From NCBI RefSeq assembly GCF_949987515.2, contig NC_082694.2, forward strand, positions 68,074,080 to 68,138,079: DNA of 64,000 bases, read 5' to 3'. This DNA comes from Delphinus delphis (lineage: Eukaryota; Chordata; Mammalia; Artiodactyla; Delphinidae). Of the stretch, positions 10,590-21,889 are shown one piece after another (within the stretch, counting starts at the first letter, position 1; every line of letters starts with the position of its first letter). The position numbers were made by a program, and so were the translations under genes. The notes beneath the pieces were generated by a model. That model worked only from the letters and a program-made list of their open reading frames with translations. It did not search any database and had not been told where the DNA came from.

Positions 10590-10855
10590 GATGGGAAGGT
10601 GTTGAGGTGTGGACAAACAGGGAGAGCTTGGAAGGGCTGGAGCAGAGGGTTCATAGCTGGAGGGGAGTGCAGGGCAGGGCAGATGAGTCTGCCCAGACAG
10701 ATGGCAGCTGGGCTGTGGAGCTGTGAATGCCAGGCTGCTCCACAGGCAACAGGAAGCCATGACCAGTCTTTGAAGGGATGACAGGGTGTGTTTTAAGATG
10801 ATCATCACTGGGGGTAGTGAGGTGGGTGAATTCGCAGGGCAGAGATTTGAGACCA
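10590..10855 (+). repeat. Possible ancient interspersed repeat
   Basis: Has the order gaatgccaggctgctccaca, caacaggaagccatgaccag, gatgacagggtgtgttttaa that I associate with a mammalian-wide transposon-derived repeat. The family name is uncertain. A longer relative seems to lie at 45860-46710. Confidence 0.35.
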
Positions 10856-10894
10856 TTTTGGTAACACTGTTTTTAAGCCGGGATAAAAATGTAC

Positions 10895-11130
10895 ATGGGA
10901 CTCAACACATATGCAGCTTCTGGGTGCCAGGCACTGTTCTAAGCACTTACGTGAAATAATTCATTTATTCCTCACAACAACTCTATGAGATAAATGCTAT
11001 CATCCCCACTTTACAGTTAAGAAACAGGCCCAGAAAGGGTAAGTGACATTTTAAAGGTGACACAGTGAACACCTGGCGATGGAAGGATTTGAAAATGGGC
11101 AGCCCGGCCCCATGGGCCGAGCTCAGAACC
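10895..11130 (-). repeat. MIR SINE, nearly full length
   Basis: Antisense MIR: ggtgccaggcactgttctaa, gcacttacgtgaaataattc, cctcacaacaactctatgag, ccccactttacagttaagaa, with the tRNA-like end decayed. Confidence 0.9.
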
Positions 11131-11159
11131 AAACTAAGTGTAAGTCACAGCCTAAGATT

Positions 11160-11800
11160 TGGACCAGGGCTCAGCAAACTTCTTCAATATAGTCAATATT
11201 TTAGATTTTGCAGACTATGCAGTCTCTGTCACAAATACTCAGCCCTGCTGTTGTACTGTGAAAGCCACCATAGATAACATGTGGACAAATTCTAGAGACA
11301 TTTGAATTTCACATAATTTTCATGTGCCATTAAATACCTTTCTTTTTATTTTTCTCAACCATTTAAAAATGTAAAAACCTTTTTGGATATCAACAAACTG
11401 ATTTTAAAGTTTACACGGAGAGGCAAAAGACCCAGAAGAGCTAACAGAATATCAAAGGAGAAGAACAAAGTCGGAGGACTGACGCTGCCCACATTCAAAA
11501 GTTACTATAAAGCTACAGGATGATACTGGCAGAATAGACAAACAGACCCATGGAACAAAAGCGAGGGTCCAGACACAGACCCACACAAATAGAGTCAACT
11601 GCTCTTTGACAAGAGTGCATAAGGCAGCACAATGGAGAAAAGACAGTCTTTTCAACGAATGATGCTGTAATAACTAGATGTCCACGTGAAAAAAAAAAAA
11701 AATCGATGTAAAAATCGTTCTTAGCTCACAGGTCATACAGAAAGCGGCAGAAGGCTGGATTTGGCCCATGGGCTGTTGTTTGTTAACCAATGTCTGATCT
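11160..11800 (+). mobile_element. hAT (MER58-like) DNA transposon split by an L1 insertion
   Basis: The left part, 11160-11382, has ccagggctcagcaaacttct, ttttagattttgcagactat and tctctgtcacaaatactcag. The right part, about 11716-11800, has ttcttagctcacaggtcata and ggatttggcccatgggctgt. This is the non-autonomous hAT-Charlie type with the 'ggtcagcaaactttttctg' head. The two halves join cleanly when 11383-11700 is removed. Old and inactive. Confidence 0.75.
11383..11700 (+). mobile_element. L1 fragment inserted in the hAT element
   Basis: Matches L1 ORF2 3' coding sequence (acaaagtcggaggactgacg, atgatactggcagaatagac, aaatagagtcaactgctctt) but ends in a 14-base A run at 11687-11700, far short of the usual 3' UTR. 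The short repeat atgtaaaaa flanks both sides. This looks like a prematurely polyadenylated, 5'-truncated insertion. Confidence 0.7.
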
Positions 11801-11804
11801 AGAC

Positions 11805-12056
11805 ACTATTTTTGTTTATAATTAATTTTTATTGGAGTACAGTTGCTTTACAATTTTGTGTTAGTTTCCACTGTACAGCAAAGTGAATCAGCTATACGTA
11901 TACATATATCCCCTCTTTTTTGGATTTCCTTCCCATTTAGGTCACCACAGAGCACTGAGTAGAGTTCCCTGAGCTACACAGTAGGTTCTCATTAGTTATC
12001 TATTTTATACATAGTAACAATAGTGTCATTCCCAATCTCCCAATTCATCCCACCCT
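11805..12056 (-). mobile_element. L1 3' end insertion with target-site duplication
   Basis: Antisense L1 3' UTR (ttttattggagtacagttgc, gtgttagtttccactgtaca, gagttccctgagctacacag). It is flanked by tctgatctagacactat (from 11789) and gctgatctagacactac (from 12057), a clear duplication of about 15 bp. It is 5'-truncated at about 250 bp. Confidence 0.88.
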
Positions 12057-12069
12057 GCTGATCTAGACA

Positions 12070-12555
12070 CTACTGAAAAGAGGTCATCAAGGTGAAATGG
12101 GAAGATAACATCTCTGGTGATCAGCAATATCCCTTAGCCCTGGGCATCCCCGATGGGAGCCTGGGATCCATCTCTAGATTACCATGCTGGTTGCTGCTGC
12201 CACAGCTCCTCATTGGGCTTTGCCAGCACCTTCACAAGTAGAGGAACACAGGTGCTAGAGCGACTCTCCCTGGTCTTTGAGAAATGTCCCGCTCAGCACA
12301 TCTCCTGGTCCTCCAGGCTTCATGCCTGAGAAATAAAAAATTGCTCCTCAAAGAAAGCCTTTGGTCTCTGTTGAAAATAGCAGTTTTCTTAAAAAAATTT
12401 TTTTAAAAAGATTTTTATCATCATGGATATGCTTGTACTCTATAATTTATAAATTTTAAAAATTGAATAATATAAGCAGAAGATCTAGCCCAGTGCCTGC
12501 ACAAAGTGTATATTGAAATCTGTTAATTTTGATGAAAGAAGTTGTTTCATTATCA
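12070..12555. other. Intron 1 unique DNA
   Basis: Unique up to about 12370, then AT-rich and possibly old LINE-derived. No gene seen. Confidence 0.4.
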
Positions 12556-13031
12556 ATCCAGAGATACAATCTTACAAAATCTATGGGATACAGCAAAAGC
12601 AGTTCTTAGAGGGAAGTTCATAGCAGTACAGGCCCTCCTCAAAAAACAAGAAAAATCGCAAATAAACAACCTAAACTACCACTTAAAAGAACTACAGAAA
12701 GAAGAATGAAATAATGTCATTTGCAGTAACATGGATACAACTAGAGATTATCATACTAACTGAAGTAAGTCAGAAAGAGAAAGACAAATACCATATGATA
12801 TCACTTATATGTGGAATCTAGAATATGACACAAATGAACCTATCTACGAAACAGAAACAGACTCATGGACATTAGAGAACAGACTTGTGGTTGCCAAGGG
12901 GGCGGGGTTGGGGAGGGACGGAGTGGGAGGCTGGGGTTAGCAGATGTAAGCTATTATATATGGAATGGATAAACAACAAGGGCATTTAAAAAAGAAAAAG
13001 AAAAAAGAAAAAATAATCCAGAGAGACAGAT
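12556..13031 (+). mobile_element. L1 insertion with large internal deletion
   Basis: Begins in ORF2 (cttacaaaatctatgggata, cagttcttagagggaagttc), then at about 12715 jumps to the very end of ORF2 and the 3' UTR (catggatacaactagagatt, acagaaacagactcatggac, G-rich 12898-12930). It is flanked by aatccagagatacaat and aatccagagagacaga, a duplication of about 14 bp. Confidence 0.75.
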
Positions 13032-13794
13032 GTCATTATTAGTATAATTTTATAACAATGAAAGTTAAAATTTTTCTTTAGAGAGGTGGGGCTGGGTTGA
13101 GAGACCCTATCTGCTGACTCTAAATCTAAAAGGTTTTAAAGGGGCTCAGAAGAGCTTGTTTTCGAAGAGATGGATCCCTACATCTTTCCCTGAAAACATC
13201 ATGGAATCTTCTGGGCCTGATTTTCTTCCTCTGCAGACATTAAGTCATGCATTTCCCCATTTTGTGTGTGTGAGTGTGTGTGTGTGTGTGTGTGTGCGTG
13301 CGCGCATATGTGTGCCCATCTGTTGAGAGTCATAAAGGCAGCAAGAACTTGAGGAGTAAAGAGCCAGAGAAAAGGACAGCAGAGAGAGCGAGTCCAACAT
13401 TTGATGCTGTTTTTATCCTTGAAACACTTGCCAAATCATGGGCAACAGAAATCAGCAGGTAAGTGGCTAATATGCTGGGCAGAGCTTCAGACTGCCCATG
13501 GAGCTGGGGGGAAACACTGGAGCCCAGTGCCCATCAAGGAGGAGGTGCCCTGGTGAATGTCCCAGTCTTTTATCTGGGACTTCAAAGAGCTAGACCCTTG
13601 GAAGATGGATAAAGTGGAAATAGACCAGCCTCCAAAAAGACTGAAGCCCAGCTTTGAGTCAGATCGACTCCCAGTATTAGATTAGAGTGATCTGCCCCTA
13701 CCTAACTGCTTGCCCAAAGTAAAGCCTTTATGGAAGAAGACAGCACCATCTGGAACATACAGTTATTTAATTTTTCATACACAATACCTGGCTT
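13032..13794. other. Intron 1 DNA with a TG microsatellite
   Basis: Unique-looking apart from the TG tract at 13262-13306. No exon supported. Confidence 0.5.
13262..13306 (+). repeat. (TG)n microsatellite with CG-rich tail
   Basis: Interrupted TG run of about 18 units passing into gcgtgcgcgc, an alternating purine-pyrimidine tract that could adopt Z-DNA. Confidence 0.9.
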
Positions 13795-13815
13795 TCAATA
13801 AAAAAAAAAAAAATT

Positions 13816-14165
13816 GGGACTTCCCTGGTGGCGCAGTGGTTAAGAATCCGCCTGCCAATGCAGGGGACACGGGTTTGAGCCCTGGTCCGGGAAGATCCCA
13901 CATGCCACGGAGCAGCTAAGCCCGTGCGTCACAACTACTGAGCCTGCGCTCTAGAGTCCATGAGCCACAACTACTGAGCCCACGTGCTGCAACTACTGAA
14001 GCCCGCATGCCTAGAGCCCGTGCTCCTCAATAAGAGAAGCCACCGGATTGAGAAGCACGCGCACTGCATCGAAGAGTACCTCCTGCTCACCGCAAGTAGA
14101 GAAAGCCCACACAAAGCAATGAAGACCCAACACAGCCAAAAAAAAAAATAAAAATGAAAAAAAAT
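13816..14165 (+). mobile_element. CHR-1 type SINE, full length
   Basis: tRNA-derived head gggacttccctggtggcgca and gtggttaagaatccgcctgc, long body of repeated 'caactactgagcc' units, and tail 'gacccaacacagcc' plus poly-A. About 340 bp, the older, longer cetartiodactyl CHR form. It landed next to an existing A run at 13800. Confidence 0.93.
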
Positions 14166-14690
14166 TACCAGGAGATAATACCAAATAAACAGAAACCAAG
14201 AGAGAGAAAAAAATCCCAACAGACAATAGACAGTGAAAAGTGGTGGAATAATGTGGAAATAAAGGGATAATATCTGCAGCTTTGTTAGCCTGATGTTTTG
14301 TTCCCAGTTGGGGTGAGGAGTAAACCAATGGGATATTCAACGGGGCAATCCAGGAATGAGAAGGAGGAAAAGGGAAGGGCAGAGATACACCTCACATATT
14401 CCCGGCTGGCTGGGAGTCTGCGTGCTGGGAAGACCTGCAAGAGCCCCACGTAAAATTAAAGGGAAGGAAACCTTGAAAATTGTCTGCAACTTTGTGTTCA
14501 CTCCCCACCCTACACACAGACCGATAAACAGAGCCTTCCAAATTCAAGGTCTTCGGACACCACCTCTGTCCAAATCACTGATCACTAAACCATGCAGACT
14601 CAGGGGTGACTCCTAGGATGCCAGGTTAAAAAAAAAAAAGAAAGAAAAAACTGAGCAAAGACATCAGTGGCTGTCCACTGCAGGGCAACA
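14166..14690. other. Intron 1 DNA, partly AT-rich
   Basis: No confident identification. It may include the 5' edge of the old L1 that is clear from 14690 on. Confidence 0.3.
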
Positions 14691-16195
14691 GATTCCACAG
14701 TTTAATTCCGGGCAGGTTACTAAAACATGAACCAACAACCCTCAGAAATGGAATGTAAGATTGTTAAATGTTATCAGACATGTCCAGTTTTCAATGAAAA
14801 GTTACTAGATGTGCCATGAAATTGAAAAGCGAGACCCAGGAAAAAAAAAGAAGCCAATGAAAACGTGGCCCAAACGTTGGGTTTTCCAGGCAAGGTCTTC
14901 AAAGTAGCTATTACATATATGTTCAAAGAATTAATGAAACTATGTTCAAGGAATTAAAGAAAAATGTGAAGGTGAAAGACTCAACAAATAGAAGCTATAA
15001 AAAGAAAATTCCAGAGATGAAAAATAAAATAACTGAAAGATTTACTAGATGGGCTCAGTAACAGACTTGAGATGGCAGAAAAAAGAATCTGTAAACTTAA
15101 GGACAGATCAATAGAAAGTGCATTTCTGAAAAATACAGAGGAAAAGAGATTGAAGAAAAACAACTAGAGCCTCAGAGGTCTGTGGATACCGTCGAGCATA
15201 GAAAGCGTACAGTTAATGAGTCCCAGAAGAAGCAGAGAGAGAAAGAGGCAGAAAAAGATTTGAAGAGATAATGGCTGAAAATTTCCTACATTTGGTGAAA
15301 AATATTGAGTCACGGATCAAAGAAGCAGGGATAAAAACAAAAGCAAACAAACAAAACAACCACTTCAGGTAAGAAAAACACAATTTTACCTAGACACATC
15401 AACTGTAATAATTGATGTGTTCAGGTGTAGTTTAAAGCCAAGGTAAAAAAAAAAAAAGCTCAAACAGCAGAAGAAAACCAGCTTTTCATGCATAGGAGAC
15501 CAACATTACGATTAACAGTCAATTTATCGGAAACGGTGGAGGCCAGAGGCAGTGGAATGACATATTCAAAATGCTACAAGGAAGATGACCCCACATGCAA
15601 GCATAGTAATGTAAGAAGAAATGAAGTACAGAAAGTAAACATGTAGGTAAATCCAAAATAATATTGCCTGTATAAAACAGAAGCCGGCAAGCTATAGCTC
15701 ATAGGTTAAATCTGCCCACAGCCTATGTCTGTACGGCTCACTAGATAGGAATGATATTTATATTTTTAAAGGGTTATAAGACAAAGAAGAATATGTGGTA
15801 GAGACCATACATGATCCACAAAACCAAATATTTACTGTTTGGCCCTTTATAGAAAAAATGTTTGCCCACCCCAATACAAAAAATAAAAAATAATAGTGTG
15901 GAGTTTAAAATATATGTAATGTATTGCTGTGGGCAGATGTGAATGGAGCAAATGGACTTACACTGTTGTCAGGTTTTTCTTTATCTGGGGAGTGATTGAT
16001 CCTCATTTATATTAGACTTTAATATAACAAGGATGCATGTTGTAATCAAATACCAAAATAACAAAAATGTATAATCAGCAAGCTAACATTGGGCAGGATA
16101 CTGCGGGGGCACTGAAACAATAGAAACGCTTAATCCAAAGAAGACAAGAAAGGAGGAGAAAAGATCATAGAACAGGTACGACACATTGAAGCACA
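14690..16195 (+). repeat. Old L1 (5' region, ORF1 remnant and inter-ORF region)
   Basis: Order fits an old L1M: tgtccagttttcaatgaaaa, gtcttcaaagtagctattac, tgagatggcagaaaaaagaa, atttgaagagataatggctg, ggtggaggccagaggcagtg (ORF1), then gtgattgatcctcatttata and agaagacaagaaaggaggag (inter-ORF). Many stops and frameshifts; dead. It is interrupted at 15668-15868 by a hAT element. Confidence 0.75.
15668..15868 (-). mobile_element. hAT (MER58-like) element inside the old L1
   Basis: Antisense copy: gccggcaagctatagctcat, aggttaaatctgcccacagc, tactgtttggccctttatag, aaaatgtttgcccacccc. The ends are complementary (ggcaagct / tgtttgcc). It is flanked by short A-rich direct repeats. Confidence 0.7.
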
Positions 16196-16439
16196 GGGGG
16201 TCAGATATCATTTTTAAGCACACTTGGGATGAACGGAAAAGAGAAGCTTAGGGGGCTGCATGAGAACTTCCTTCAGTGTCTGAAAGGTCTGGATACCAAG
16301 GGGGATGGCCTTGTTCCCTGTGGCCCCCAAACCAGGACTGGACCAGTGGAGACAGGTTGTCCCTTGGTAGAACAGCTAGAGCTACCTGAATAAGAATGGA
16401 GCTAGTGGGAAGCAGCTTCATAGCACGGGGAGATCAGCT

Positions 16440-16620
16440 TGGTGCCCTGTGACCACCTAGAGGGGTGGGATAGGGAGGATGGGAGGGAGGGAGATACAAG
16501 AAGGAAGAGATACGGGGATATATGTATACGTATAGCTGATTCACTTTGTTATAAAGCAGAAACTAACACACCATCGTAAAACAATTATACTCCAATAAAG
16601 ATGTTAAAAAAAAAAAAAAA
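16440..16620 (+). mobile_element. L1 3' end, 5'-truncated
   Basis: Standard cetartiodactyl L1 tail: gaccacctagaggggtggga, a G-rich stretch 16462-16491, gctgattcactttgttataa, acaattatactccaataaag, poly-A. Confidence 0.88.
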
Positions 16621-16714
16621 GAATGGGGCCGCTCAGGGCACTTGGTCCAGGCAGCGGCTGGGGACCATGGGGGGCATGTGGTGCATACACCAGGCAGGTG
16701 TTAGGAGCTTGGAC
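16621..16714. other. Intron 1 unique DNA
   Basis: Short GC-rich unique spacer. Confidence 0.4.
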
Positions 16715-16885
16715 ACCCTTGGTCTAGTCAATCTCTCCATGCCTCTGTTTCCTCACCTATAAGGTGAGGTCGATAACACCTGCCTCGTGGAGTTACTGTA
16801 AGGGTCATTCACATGTAAACATGAAGCCTGGTATCTGACACGTGCTAAGGTTCAGTAACTGGTAGTTATGATTATTATAATCAGT
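16715..16885 (+). repeat. MIR SINE
   Basis: Sense MIR: catgcctctgtttcctcacc, tataaggtgaggtcgataac, gagttactgtaagggtcatt, cctggtatctgacacgtgct. Confidence 0.88.
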
Positions 16886-17565
16886 ATAAGAGAGATGATT
16901 AAGCACAGACCATTTTTCAGATACTTCCAGTCTCAATATTCTGGGATTTCCTTATATAACTAGAGAGTTCGTGTTTATCCTGATGATCTAAATCATCCCT
17001 GATAACTGCCCTGGGGCGTCACAGAGAGGCTGTACCTGGAATCTAAGTGTCTAGACCTGAAGACCCGGATGGAAACTTAGGACCCCTGGGTCCTATCCCC
17101 ACTGACTCCTGGGCCCTCACTCCAGTGCTTCCCACTCTGCTTCCCATTCTGCTTCCCACCAGCAAATGGAAGAAAAATTCTTGCCTTTCCCATAGCACCC
17201 CAAGGTATTGTGGGAGAAACTGTCAAAGCACTTGTGGCCTGACTGGACCCCAATCATGGAATCCCAAGGGAATTTTCCCATTTGGAAGGTTGTTTTAGCC
17301 TCAAGCTCATGGATCTATGAAGGGCGTAGAGCTCCCTGAAAAACTACCACCTCAGTATGGCCAATAAGGGAAAAAGACAAGTACTTTTCCACCTGCTAGG
17401 CAGGAAACAGAATGTGTGTGCACACTCTTAAGAACAGGTTTGGCTGAGATCAGTCATCCAAGCTGGAGAGAGCTGTGACCACTGGGGTCCTGGAGCCAAC
17501 AAAGGGCCATCATAGTATTAGGCCTTGGCAAGGCAAAGTCACACAAGGTTCTCCTCCGGGAGGCC
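16886..17565. other. Intron 1 unique DNA
   Basis: No repeat or exon recognised. Confidence 0.5.
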
Positions 17566-17572
17566 CCTCTGA

Positions 17573-17735
17573 ACAGTGGTTCTCAACCCACTGCCTGCTG
17601 CCCAGCCCCCAACACTGAGATTCAGATTGGATTGGCCTGGGGGTGGGGGGCCTTGGTGTGCTGGACCCCAGCAGATTTTCAAAGCCCTTTGAGTGATGTT
17701 TGTGTGCTTCTGAGGTTAACAGCCCTGACTCTTCA
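17573..17735 (+). mobile_element. MER5-like hAT fragment
   Basis: Begins cagtggttctcaacccactg, then gattcagattggattggcct, gcagattttcaaagcccttt. Typical MER5A/B order; diverged. Confidence 0.7.
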
Positions 17736-17924
17736 CGGAAACCCAAAGCTTGTCAACCCAACAGCTGGCCAGGGGGAGGGAGTGTGATTTCAAAAGCAAA
17801 ACTAAAACAACTCATGCGCTCTTAATTAGTAGATTTCCTTTACTTTTTTGTTATTATTTTTTACTTATACTGTGTCTAGAGCACAACTTTCCACCACCAT
17901 CCCTGCCTCGAAGAAAGAGGGCCA

Positions 17925-18000
17925 TGTTGTAACCCTGACCAAGCATCAATCTCTCTGGACCTTGACTTCCCCATCTATAAAATGGGGATGAGACTGGCTT
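17925..18000 (+). repeat. MIR fragment
   Basis: Core only: gaccttgacttccccatcta followed by taaaatggggatgagactgg. Confidence 0.7.
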
Positions 18001-18189
18001 CCTTGTGAGAACAGGAAAGCACCGTGTGAATAGGAGAGGCCACACGCTTGCAAGGGAGGACTTGTCTCCCTGGATGAAGGGGAGGCACATGCCCTGGGCA
18101 GTGGGAAGGACGGTCAAGGCCAGCACATTTGGAATTAGGGCCACTCCTCAGTGTACATTAAATCTGGGGGCTCTTTGAAAAAGTATAAT

Positions 18190-18300
18190 GTCCTCACAGC
18201 AACCCTAAAGGGTAAGTAGAGGCAGGATTGACAGGCTCTAGAGAGCTTAGGTAACTTTCACCAGCTCACACGAACCACACCAGCAAGGGCAGGGTCAGGC
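18190..18300 (-). repeat. MIR fragment
   Basis: Antisense: tcctcacagcaaccctaaag, then gcttaggtaactttcaccag and ctcacacgaacc. Diverged. Confidence 0.55.
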
Positions 18301-18684
18301 CTTGCACCAGCACCGCCGTTCACTAACCAGTGAGCTATCTGGGTAAGCTGGGAAGGGGAGGGCCCAAGTCAGCCAGGGTTTGTCTTCTGTGCTGTCCTGG
18401 GCTGTAAGCAGGTCTTCTGGGCTTTGTCGGTCACCCTGTGCAGCATCTTATCCCCATTCACACTTAGGGCCTGTGGGATGCTGTTGTCGACCTGCGAGCA
18501 GGCACTGCGCAGGTCATGCACGGCTGTTGCTCCTATACCAACAGTGCTCTGAGGAGCACAGGATGTTATCAGGGTGCTTGGGCAGTCACATGCCACAGTC
18601 AGGGAGGGCGACCCAAGGGCCAGAGAACCTTTCTGGGGTAGCTAGACTGACCTCTGTCTTAGAATTCTAGAATGTCTGTGGTGG
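18301..18684. other. Intron 1 unique DNA
   Basis: Nothing recognisable. Reading frames on both strands are short and unsupported. Confidence 0.5.
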
Positions 18685-18790
18685 GCTGAATTTTAAAACC
18701 TCAGCAAACTGAGACCCAGAGAGGTTATCAAACTTGCCAAAGACCGCTCAGCAAGTTATTGAAGGCTGTGTGTGGAGCTCAGTTTTCCTT
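18685..18790 (-). repeat. MIR fragment
   Basis: Antisense: gcaaactgagacccagagag, gttatcaaacttgccaaaga, ccgctcagcaagttattgaa. Confidence 0.75.
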
Positions 18791-18844
18791 AACCTAGTCT
18801 GGCCTGCTTTCCTTGGGACCAAAGTCTGTTAAACTTACGGTTAC

Positions 18845-19108
18845 CAAAGGGGAAAGGTGGGGAATGGGGAGGCTAGGATTAACATATATACACGGCTACA
18901 TATAAGATAGATAACCAACAAGGACCTACTGGATAGCACAGGGAACTCTGCTCAATATTCTGTAATAACCTAAATGGGAGAAGAATCTGAAAAAGAATAA
19001 ATATATGTATATGTATAACTGAATCACTTTGCTGTACGCCTGAAACTAACAACATCATAAATTGACTATAGTCCAATATAAAATAAAAATGTTTTAAAGG
19101 GCAATTAT
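18845..19108 (+). mobile_element. L1 3' end, 5'-truncated
   Basis: Matches the L1 3' UTR: aacaaggacctactggatag, cacagggaactctgctcaat, gaatctgaaaaagaataaat, tgaatcactttgctgtacgc, tgactatagtccaatataaa. Confidence 0.9.
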
Positions 19109-20265
19109 ACAAAGGTTTTTTGTGTGTGTTGCTCTGTAGCCTGAGTTGCCAACATACGGAAATTTGTTCCTTTGCTGGGTCTACAAGAAAGGTATTTTCA
19201 GCTGCCCTTACCTTACCCAGCAGTCAATCGAAATAGATTTAACAGCAGGATGCCAAAAAATGATTTCGAATTAACACTGTTACAATTTTTGGGTAGACAC
19301 AACCTTAAGTCTGATGAGATTATTAAAAAATTAGAGATAATTTGGGAAGTCCCAAACCACCGTTCTTTAAATACCCATGCCCTGTGCTGATGACCCCGAG
19401 GAGACACCCGTTACAAATTCCATCCTGGACAGAGACCAACACACCCTCCCGTCTCCATCTCTGATGCCCACCCAACACTCAACCTCAAACATCTTGTGCC
19501 CCAGGAGAGGGAAGATGGTTCTAAGAGCAGTCCTAACAGGAGAGAGCACATTCAAAGCTGACCTGACCTTTGGCCCTTGGTTCATTATATGACCTCAGAC
19601 AAGGACTGCTTCCCTTTTAGATTGTATTTTCCTTAATCTCCTCATGGGGACACTTGAGGCGGGGCCACAGCCAGGAAGGAACAACCCAAAGAAGACAGTC
19701 CCATGGTAAAGATGAACAAGTGGTCCTGGGCAGTGGCAGGTCAGAGCCCTGATCCCTCCACCATCACTCTGCTCCAGCTTTGCCTCAGCCCCAAGGGGCC
19801 AGAATTTAAAGGGACCAGGGACCCCCAGAGCCAGATGGGGGCAGAAGCAAGGATTAGTGAGCTCCAACAGGAGGGGGATCCCAGGAAACTGTGGGGGGGC
19901 CTCACGTCTCCCCCATCGGGAAGGTCTCCTCCCAGAGACAACTGGGAGGTTCTGGTCTGAAGAAGGGAGCATTGCCCGAGGACCACTGCTTCTCCCTGAG
20001 ATGCAAGAGTGCAGGAGGAAATGGCTGCCTGGCTCAGGAGGAAAGCACTTGGCCTTCCCAGAGCCCAGCAAACTCCCTGCTGGGGCTCTTTCTAAGAGCC
20101 AGGTGAGCCTCTGACTCACCAGTGTGTTGCCTCTTTCAGTGCATGACCTTTTATGTCTGACCAGCAGACTCATCCTGCCCAAAATACCACTTCCATTAGG
20201 CCACTCCTCTGCTGAAGAACCTTTAATAGTTTCCCCTTCCCAATACAGCAAATCCAAATTCTAGA
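19109..20265. other. Intron 1 unique DNA
   Basis: Unique. It contains the longest minus-strand frame in the intron (20257-19595), but that frame has no homology to PLB1 or splice-site support and the region is GC-rich. A good plus-strand donor-like GAGCCAG|GTGAGC at about 20104 is antisense to the gene. Confidence 0.45.
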
Positions 20266-20267
20266 CT

Positions 20268-20310
20268 TGCTGCATGACCTTGAACTGGTCACTTAACCTC
20301 TGTAAGGCTT
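20268..20310 (+). repeat. MIR fragment cut by an L1
   Basis: tgcatgaccttgaactggtc then acttaacctctgtaaggctt, stopping where L1 begins. Confidence 0.65.
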
Positions 20311-20525
20311 AGTTTTTTGGGGTTTAAAAAAATTTTTTTTAATTGAAGTATAGTTGATTTACAATATTATGTTAGTTTCTGGTGTACAGCAAAATGAGTC
20401 AGTTATACATATATATTTTCTATTTCATATTCTTTCCCATTATGGTTTATTACAGAATGTTGAATATAGTTCCCTGTGCTATATAGTAGGAACTTGTTTA
20501 TCTATTTTATATATAGGGTTTAGAT
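20311..20525 (-). mobile_element. L1 3' end, 5'-truncated
   Basis: Antisense: aattgaagtatagttgattt, gttagtttctggtgtacagc, tatagttccctgtgctatat, atctattttatatataggg. Same subfamily as 18845-19108, opposite strand. Confidence 0.9.
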
Positions 20526-21888
20526 TTTTTAAATGTAAAAATAACAGATTTGGATTAAATCACTTTAGAAGTCTCTTTAAGCAAAAAGACACTGTAATAA
20601 TCTCTACTGTTCTTATCTAAGGATCTCAGAACCTCACTTTACCTAACTCATCACCTCCCCCAACACCAGCCCTGCCCTTCAGCCCAATAGGCCCACTCCC
20701 TGCTCCTCAAACCCATCACGCTGAGCCCTGACTTTGCCTTTAGGTATGTTGTTTCCCCCACTTGCATGCCCTCCCTGTTCCCCTGCCTTTATCTTAAGCC
20801 CACTCATCCTCCAGCGTGCTCAATCGAGTTTCACCTCCCACGTGAAAATTCTCCAGCCCACATTCATCTCTCAGTTCTCTGAATCCTGTTGCTTTTATTA
20901 CAGCTACTTACACCTATTTTGGTACTTAATTCTTCTCCAGTGATTTTTATGCAGATCAGTTCTCTCTCCCCAGAGGGTTCCATACATTTGGTTTATTATC
21001 TCCCTGGCAGGCTCAGCCCTACTTGGGTTCTTAGAAGGGTGCTCAGACAGTTAACTGACAGTAGCAAAAATGCAACTTGATGAAAATGATGATTGACAAT
21101 AAAGTCCTCAAAATCTACAAGGTGCAGATGACATCCCAGGAAAGTAGGACTTCTGAGCCCCCAGAGAAAATCCCATACCTGTGCCCGCTACTCAGGGCAG
21201 GAATTTGGAGGCATGTGTGTGAGCTGAAGTGGGGGCTGGGAATGGGGATTCAGGCATCTGATGTAGAGGAGAGAGTCTGACACCAGAGTTCCACCATCTG
21301 CCACCAACTAGATAGGTGACTTGAACAAGTCCCCCCGACCCCTCATCAATAACTGGAAGGACGTGGGCCACCAGAAGTTCTCCAAGATTGCTTTCTACTC
21401 TTATTTGGAAAGAGTATTTCTAGAAGGCTGGGCTGGCATCCTCCAGGAAGGACTCCAGGCCCTTGTGAAACAAACGTTGACTAACTTTACTTGTTCTCAT
21501 AATGAAAGAGGCATTCCTTTCCTTACACAATGAGTTCACCCAGTTCCCACCTTTGGCTTCGCAGAGACAGGCCTGGCATGGGTGTGTTACCAAGGCAAGA
21601 GTTTTCATTCACAAGCAGGACAGTCTCCTGGGGAACTTCTGACCCATGCCAGGAAAATGAAATTCTAGTGACAATAGTATTTTACTAGGCACAGGGACTT
21701 CCTTGCCAACTTGTTTTCGCCAACTGTAGTTTTGAGATAATGATGTTTCAGTTTTCTAAACCAAAACTTTCAGAGCAGGAATCTGTTTTAATATGGGTTT
21801 TGGTGAGCCCATTTTAAAGCTTAAACAAAAGCACTGGTTTGGTTTGGTTCTTTCCTCCTTTGGGCTCTATTGTAATGCAGGGAGATGG
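20526..21888. other. Intron 1 unique DNA
   Basis: No gene or clear repeat. The 20640-20960 part, with short pyrimidine-rich runs, could be an eroded L2 but is below what I would call. Confidence 0.4.
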
Positions 21889-21889
21889 T

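Noticed and set aside
19980..20110. Plus-strand exon-like segment ending GAGCCAG|GTGAGC
   Set aside because: No acceptor or partner exon and no recognised protein; probably chance.
19595..20257. 220-codon open frame on the minus strand within PLB1 intron 1
   Set aside because: No similarity to PLB1 or any family I know, low-complexity GC-biased composition, and an equally long competing frame on the opposite strand.
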